This document shows, in pieces, positions 14,302 to 18,078 of a DNA stretch of 18,078 bases. The notes under the pieces were generated by a model that was given only the letters and a program-made list of their open reading frames with translations, searched no databases and was not told the origin of the DNA. The DNA is from Verrucomicrobiia bacterium (lineage in GTDB: Bacteria > Verrucomicrobiota > Verrucomicrobiia > Limisphaerales > UBA11358): NCBI GenBank assembly GCA_030044395.1, contig JASHVW010000148.1, positions 1 through 18,078 on the forward strand. Reading direction: 5' to 3'. Both the position numbers and the translations under genes were made by a program. How positions within the stretch are numbered: position 1 is the first letter of the stretch; every line of letters begins with the position of its first letter.

Positions 14302-14514
14302 GTGAGCAAGTTCTTCCGGCCGAACCTGGACCGCCATGGCCGTATGGCACGCGGGGTCATCGGGGCACTTTGTCTCATCGCTGGAATCATTGTGGCGGGG
14401 GACGTGGAATGGTGGGTGGGATTGATTTTTGTCGTTCCTGGATTATTCGCCATCGTCGAAGCCATCACCCGGTGGTGCGTTCTCAGGGCATGCGGGATCA
14501 AGACGAAGTTTTGA
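14302..14514 (+). CDS. Small inner-membrane protein, DUF2892-like
   Basis: A 70-residue protein starting at GTG (MSKFFRPNLDRHGRMARGVIG). A polar, Arg-rich N-terminus is followed by two hydrophobic helices (about residues 16-33 and 37-54) and a Cys-containing tail WCVLRACGIKTKF. The order (N-terminal DR-x-x-R-x-x-x-G, two helices, then C-x(2-4)-C/GI-x-T) resembles YgaP-type DUF2892 membrane domains, sometimes found with rhodanese proteins, but no rhodanese is fused or adjacent here. Function unknown. A promoter predicted just upstream suggests it is transcribed without a leader. A 7-bp CCGGGCC/GGCCCGG hairpin follows 30 bases after the stop. Confidence 0.75.
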   Translation: MSKFFRPNLDRHGRMARGVIGALCLIAGIIVAGDVEWWVGLIFVVPGLFAIVEAITRWCVLRACGIKTKF

Positions 14515-14544
14515 AGTTCATTGGGCGGTGGGCGTCCCAAGGAC

Positions 14545-14565
14545 CCGGGCCTTGCGGCGGCCCGG
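14545..14565 (+). terminator. GC hairpin after the DUF2892-like gene
   Basis: A perfect 7-bp stem CCGGGCC (14545-14551) / GGCCCGG (14559-14565) has a 7-base loop. A T/C-rich stretch only begins about 20 bases later, so termination would be inefficient or Rho-aided. It precedes the peptidase gene, which may therefore receive read-through. Confidence 0.4.
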
Positions 14566-14624
14566 AACGCCGCGGTCTGCGACTCTCTCTTTCCCTTTTT
14601 GAAATGATTTGGTAGGGTCAGCGG

Positions 14625-16379
14625 ATGGACTTATTACCGTTTGGAAAATTGCCGTCAGCAAGGCCTCGAAAGTTTGTCCCACAAAACATTGATCTTGGCG
14701 ATTGGCGGCAAATCGCGCCGTTGTTCGATGAACTGGAGAAGCAGGCCGGGCACGTCGCTTCCGCCGCCGCGCTCGAACGCTGGCTGTTCGATTGGAGCGA
14801 ACTGACGGCGGCGCTCGACGAGGAAGGCTCGCGCCGTTACATCGCCATGACCTGCCACACGGACAATTCCGACGCGGAAAAGGCCTACCTGCACTTCGTC
14901 GAAAACGTCGAACCCCAACTCAAGCCGCGCCAGTTCGCGCTGGAAAAGATTTACGTCACCCACGCGCTGCGCGAAGAATTGCTGGAAATGGGCGACGCCG
15001 GGGTGGCCGTGGCGCGCTATGAAATTTTTGACCGGGACGTGAAGAACCACGTGGAGCTGTTCCGTCCGGAGAACGTCGCGCTGGAGACGGAGGAAGCCAA
15101 ATTATCGCAGCAATATCAAAAATTGACCGGGTCGCTGACGGTGAATTTTCGCGGCGAAGAACGGACGCTTGTGCAGATGGGGCGTTATCTCGAAGAACCG
15201 GACCGGGCGCTGCGACAGGAGGCATGGGAACTTGTCGCCAACCGGCGTCTGGAGGAATTGGATAAATTCGACGGCATCCTGGACGGTCAAATCAAACTGC
15301 GCGGGGAAATCGCCAAAAACGCCGGATTCGATAACTATCGCGATTATGCGTTCCGGCGGATGGGCCGATTCGATTACACTGCTGACGATTGCGCGGAATT
15401 TCACGCGGCGGTGGAGAGGGACATGGTTCCCATCATTCGTGAACTGCAGGCGCAGCGGCGCGCGCAGTTGAAACTGGAAAAGCTGCGTCCGTGGGATTTG
15501 TCGGTTGACCCGTTGAATCGTCCGCCGCTGAAGCCGTTTGCGGAGGTGGGCGAAATGGTTTCGCGCACGCAAAGGATATTCGATTCGCTTGACGGGGAAC
15601 TGGCGCGGGGGTTCAAGCAAATGGACGAATTGAGACTGCTCGATTTGGACAATCGCAAGGGGAAGGCGCCGGGGGGCTATCAATCCACGCTGGCCGAAGC
15701 GCGGTTGCCGTTCATATTCATGAACGCCATTGGATTGCAGCGGGACGTGGAGACGATCTTGCACGAGGCGGGCCATGCCTTTCACGCGCTAGCCACGCGC
15801 GGGGAGGATTTGTATTCCTACCGGAATGCGCCGATCGAGTTTTGCGAAGTGGCATCCATGAGCATGGAATTGCTCGGCAATGAATTCATCGAGGAATTTT
15901 ACGAGCCGGTGGATGCGAATCGCGCGCGGCGGGTGCATTTGGAAGGCGTCGCCGGCGTTTTCCCGTGGATTGCGACGGTGGACGCCTTCCAGCACTGGAT
16001 TTACACGCATCCGGGCCACACGCGCGAGGAGCGGCGCAACGCCTGGCTACAGCTGATGGACCGGTTCGGCGGCGACGTGGATTGGACGGGGTTTGAGTCC
16101 GCACGCGCGAATTTTTGGCACCGGCAATTGCACATTTTCCTGCATCCGTTTTACTACATTGAATACGGCATCGCGCAACTTGGGGCATTGCAAGTCTGGG
16201 CCAATTCAAAACGCGACCGGGTGAAGGCGCTGAATGATTATAAAGGTTCGCTCAGGCTGGGCGGCTCACGTCCGCTGCCGGAACTGTTTCAAGCGGCAGG
16301 CTGCCGGTTTGAGTTCAGCGAAGCAACGATCCAGCCGCTGGCGAAAATGTTGCGGGAGGAACTGGCGAAACTTTCTTGA
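14625..16379 (+). CDS. M3-family zinc metallopeptidase (oligoendopeptidase-like)
   Basis: A 584-residue cytoplasmic oligopeptidase of the thimet/PepF clan, expected to cleave short peptides. The mostly helical N-terminal part (about 1-200) is followed by the catalytic half. The zinc site is HEAGH at 380-384 (His380, Glu381, His384), with the third ligand Glu408 in FCEVASMSMELL. The downstream region with HPFYYIEYGIAQLGALQVW, near residue 507 onward, is the family's substrate-tyrosine loop. No signal peptide. The length is in the family range (560-690). The start ATG 14625 has a TAGGG ribosome-like site seven bases ahead. It is followed after 39 bases by the GH88/105 gene on the same strand, so co-transcription is possible, although the two have no obvious shared role. 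I cannot tell PepF from other M3 subtypes. Confidence 0.95.
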   Translation: MDLLPFGKLPSARPRKFVPQNIDLGDWRQIAPLFDELEKQAGHVASAAALERWLFDWSELTAALDEEGSRRYIAMTCHTDNSDAEKAYLHFVENVEPQLKPRQFALEKIYVTHALREELLEMGDAGVAVARYEIFDRDVKNHVELFRPENVALETEEAKLSQQYQKLTGSLTVNFRGEERTLVQMGRYLEEPDRALRQEAWELVANRRLEELDKFDGILDGQIKLRGEIAKNAGFDNYRDYAFRRMGRFDYTADDCAEFHAAVERDMVPIIRELQAQRRAQLKLEKLRPWDLSVDPLNRPPLKPFAEVGEMVSRTQRIFDSLDGELARGFKQMDELRLLDLDNRKGKAPGGYQSTLAEARLPFIFMNAIGLQRDVETILHEAGHAFHALATRGEDLYSYRNAPIEFCEVASMSMELLGNEFIEEFYEPVDANRARRVHLEGVAGVFPWIATVDAFQHWIYTHPGHTREERRNAWLQLMDRFGGDVDWTGFESARANFWHRQLHIFLHPFYYIEYGIAQLGALQVWANSKRDRVKALNDYKGSLRLGGSRPLPELFQAAGCRFEFSEATIQPLAKMLREELAKLS

Positions 16380-16418
16380 ACGCCGAGCCGTCCATATCTC
16401 AGGATACACATTAGCCGA

Positions 16419-17726
16419 ATGAAAAACCCGCTAATCGCTTCAGGAATGTTGTTTGCGACGCTGTTGCTGTTATTGAACAGCGGTTGCGCCGGCCAGCGGC
16501 AAGCCCGGGCCAATGCGTCCCCCGAGCGCGGGGCCGCCGCGAGGCGGACGGGCGGCATTTCCGACGCGGCAATCCGCGACATCGTAGAGCGCGTGGCGAG
16601 GCACAACGTTCAAGCGCTTGCGGAAGGCGAGTATCCCGCGGTGACGAATCTTGCCGGGGCGGAATCGGCGGCGCCACCGGAAGGAATTGCGTGGGATTAC
16701 CCGCACGGGGTGATGCTCTATGGGATGGAGCGTTCAACTGCCGTGACCGGCGACACCAACGTGGGCCCGTTCGTGGTTGAAGACAACCTGATTTGCGTCC
16801 GCTATTACCAATGGCTTGCGGGGTTGGAAGACCAATTCGGCAACGCCGGCAAACAATTTGCGAGCAAGACCAAGCTCGGGCGGCTGATAAACCTCGGTAA
16901 TCTCGACAGTTGCGGCGCGATGGGCAACGAACTGCTTGTGTGCATGATGCGCCATCCCGACCTGGTGACGCCGGGGGAACAGATTGTGATGGGGCGCATT
17001 GCCGATTGGGTGACGCACCGGCAGGACCGCCTGCCGGACGGCACGCTTTGGCGCTCCAAGGAATTGGGCGGCACGGTCTGGCCGGACGATCTTTACATGG
17101 GCGGCGTCTTTCTGGTGCGGTACGGCATCTACACGCACGACGAGGAATACATTGAAGACGCGGCCAGCAACATTATTCATCAGGCCGCGCTGGAGCAGGA
17201 CACCGATGGACTATGGTTTCACGGGTATTTTGTGAAACAGCAGGAGCACGCGCCGTTTAAGTGGGGCCGCGGCGACGGCTGGGCGATGGTGGCCACGGTG
17301 GAGACTCTTTCGGCGATGCGGGACGATGATCCGCTGCGTCCGGAGTTGCTGGACATTTTGCGCAAACAGATCGCCGGCTTGAAACGGGTGCAGGCGCCGG
17401 ACGGGATGTGGCGCCAGGTTCTGGATCATCCGGAATCGTGGGAGGAAACCTCCTGCACAGCGATGTTTGCTTACGGCATAGCACGGGCAGTGAATCGGGG
17501 CTGGATTGACCCATCGAACATGGAAGTGGCGCGGCACGCATTTGCCGGCATTGCTCGAAACGTCACGCCCGACGGGGCGGTCCTGGGCACGTGCGAGGGC
17601 ACGAACATTGGCATGACGCTGGATTTTTATCTTCAACGCGAACGGCCTCCGGACGACCCGCATGGCCGCGGTCCCGTCATGCTGGCGGGAACGGAGATAT
17701 TGCTGGCGGGGAAAAGCACAAACTGA
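16419..17726 (+). CDS. Exported GH88/GH105-type unsaturated uronyl hydrolase
   Basis: A 435-residue glycoside hydrolase of the (alpha/alpha)6-barrel GH88/105 type, which removes the unsaturated uronic acid end from lyase products of pectin, rhamnogalacturonan or glycosaminoglycans. N-terminal export signal: MKNPLIASGM, then a hydrophobic core and LLLNSGC. Cys23 could be lipidated, though Asn at -3 is atypical for a lipobox. Family landmarks: Asp163 in NLDSCGAMG and Asp223 in VWPDDLYMGGVFLVRYG, corresponding to the two catalytic-site aspartates of YteR-like enzymes by manual alignment. KWGRGDGWAM (281-290) and the C-terminal EGTNIGMTLDFYLQR also fit the family. Length is slightly above YteR (373) because of the signal and an Ala/Arg linker. 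No lyase, transporter or regulator for the pathway is in the window. The stop lies 14 bases from the end of the convergent tRNA gene. Confidence 0.88.
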   Translation: MKNPLIASGMLFATLLLLLNSGCAGQRQARANASPERGAAARRTGGISDAAIRDIVERVARHNVQALAEGEYPAVTNLAGAESAAPPEGIAWDYPHGVMLYGMERSTAVTGDTNVGPFVVEDNLICVRYYQWLAGLEDQFGNAGKQFASKTKLGRLINLGNLDSCGAMGNELLVCMMRHPDLVTPGEQIVMGRIADWVTHRQDRLPDGTLWRSKELGGTVWPDDLYMGGVFLVRYGIYTHDEEYIEDAASNIIHQAALEQDTDGLWFHGYFVKQQEHAPFKWGRGDGWAMVATVETLSAMRDDDPLRPELLDILRKQIAGLKRVQAPDGMWRQVLDHPESWEETSCTAMFAYGIARAVNRGWIDPSNMEVARHAFAGIARNVTPDGAVLGTCEGTNIGMTLDFYLQRERPPDDPHGRGPVMLAGTEILLAGKSTN

Positions 17727-17740
17727 TTGTGTTGCAAGAC

Positions 17741-17833
17741 TGGCGGAGAGAGGGGGATTCGAACCCCCGATACGGCTTTTGACCGTATAACGGTTTAGCA
17801 AACCGCCGCCTTCAGCCACTCGGCCATCTCTCC
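17741..17833 (-). tRNA. trnS(gcu): tRNA-Ser (anticodon GCU)
   Basis: A complete class II tRNA on the minus strand. The acceptor stem is GGAGAGA/TCTCTCC with discriminator G and an encoded CCA. The D arm reads GCCGAGTGGCTGAAGGC. The anticodon loop TTGCTAA has anticodon GCT at 17797-17799. The long variable arm TACGG...CCGTA is typical of serine tRNAs, and the T arm is GGGGGTTCGAATCCCCC. It decodes AGC and AGU. Confidence 0.98.
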
Positions 17834-17842
17834 ACTGGTGTG

Positions 17843-17872
17843 ATTAAAGCCCGAAATGGCCCGCTCGCTCAA
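17843..17872 (-). promoter_or_regulatory. Possible promoter of tRNA-Ser
   Basis: Read on the minus strand, TTGAGC (17872-17867) and TTTAAT (17848-17843) are 18 bases apart. The -10 box ends nine bases before the first base of the mature tRNA, giving a very short 5' leader. The -35 match is moderate. Confidence 0.4.
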
Positions 17873-17940
17873 GCAAATTTTCCGTCACGTCATCCCGCTC
17901 CCGGTTTTTACACAGGTCTTGACGCCATCGCCAATCCGGT

Positions 17941-18078
17941 TCAAGGCTTCTGCTCCAAGCGACAAAACCTGACCGGCCCGCTGACGGTGCCGGTGACGAC
18001 GAATTCGGAGTTCAGGAAAAAGGGCTGCGGAACAAAGACCATCGCAAAAGAGCGCATGAGCCACAAACGTCGCCTGGA
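17941..18078 (-). CDS. C-terminal fragment of an unidentified protein (cut by window edge)
   Basis: The last 45 codons of a minus-strand open frame that stays open to the window edge and ends in TGA at 17941-17943. The visible tail reads SRRRLWLMRSFAM..., then PFFLNSEFVVTGTVSGP and RFCRLEQKP. The beta-strand-like alternation and clean stop close to the tRNA promoter suggest a real 3' end rather than chance, but no family is recognisable. An in-frame ATG at 18042 would give a 33-residue peptide, which is less likely than an incoming longer gene. Confidence 0.45.
   Translation of the reverse strand, partial: SRRRLWLMRSFAMVFVPQPFFLNSEFVVTGTVSGPVRFCRLEQKP

Noticed and set aside
15102..15785. 227-codon minus-strand frame inside the M3 peptidase
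   Set aside because: Shadow of a gene with HEAGH and the third zinc ligand in frame; no family resemblance.
1..18078. CRISPR arrays, riboswitches, prophage or transposase genes
   Set aside because: I looked for regularly spaced repeats, for FMN or TPP riboswitch-like leaders before ribH and the thiamine-dependent E1 genes, and for transposase or integrase motifs. None was seen; only the 75-base inverted-repeat element hints at mobility.

Overview
The window looks like a piece of a bacterial chromosome carrying mostly housekeeping and conserved genes. Protein character and the G+C-rich, repeat-punctuated intergenic style suggest Verrucomicrobiota, perhaps a Pedosphaera/Limisphaera-type lineage. 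That placement is an impression from protein flavour, not a search result. No phage, transposase, CRISPR array or defence cassette was found.

Layout. 1-544: no supportable gene. 545-4223 (minus strand): a periplasmic DegP/HtrA protease followed by an OmpR-type response regulator and its sensor histidine kinase. These three look like one envelope-stress locus, with a strong hairpin between protease and regulator. 4224-4876: a 650-base non-coding gap between divergent genes, with a perfect 14-bp palindrome. 4877-6310 (plus): bifunctional NAD(P)HX epimerase/dehydratase. 6550-10335 (plus): E1 alpha, E1 beta and E2 of a 2-oxo acid (probably pyruvate) dehydrogenase complex, followed 19 bases later by lumazine synthase (ribH). 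No E3 gene is present. 10357-10431: a 75-base element with 12-bp terminal inverted repeats between convergent genes. 10489-12474 (minus): an MscS-type mechanosensitive channel followed by an uncharacterised multi-pass membrane protein. 12574-13872 (plus): enolase, divergent from mscS. 13988-14514: two tiny divergent membrane-protein genes. 14625-16379 (plus): M3-family metallopeptidase. 16419-17726 (plus): exported GH88/105-type glycoside hydrolase. 17741-17833 (minus): tRNA-Ser(GCU). 17941 to the right edge (minus): the C-terminal end of an unidentified gene.

How the genes fit together. Enolase, the E1/E2 complex and NAD(P)HX repair all belong to central carbon and redox metabolism. RibH makes the flavin precursor that the absent E3 subunit would need as FAD. 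The HtrA/two-component group and the MscS channel serve the cell envelope. The GH88/105 enzyme points to use of unsaturated uronic acid oligosaccharides from pectin-like or glycosaminoglycan-like polymers.

Several genes lack a convincing Shine-Dalgarno sequence. In two places (enolase and the small plus-strand membrane protein) a good sigma70-like promoter ends only a few bases before the start codon, suggesting leaderless or near-leaderless transcripts. No clearly new multi-gene system was recognised. The most unusual items are the altered active-site loops of RibH, the GEG form of the E1 alpha thiamine diphosphate motif, the 75-base inverted-repeat element, and the small divergent membrane-protein pair.
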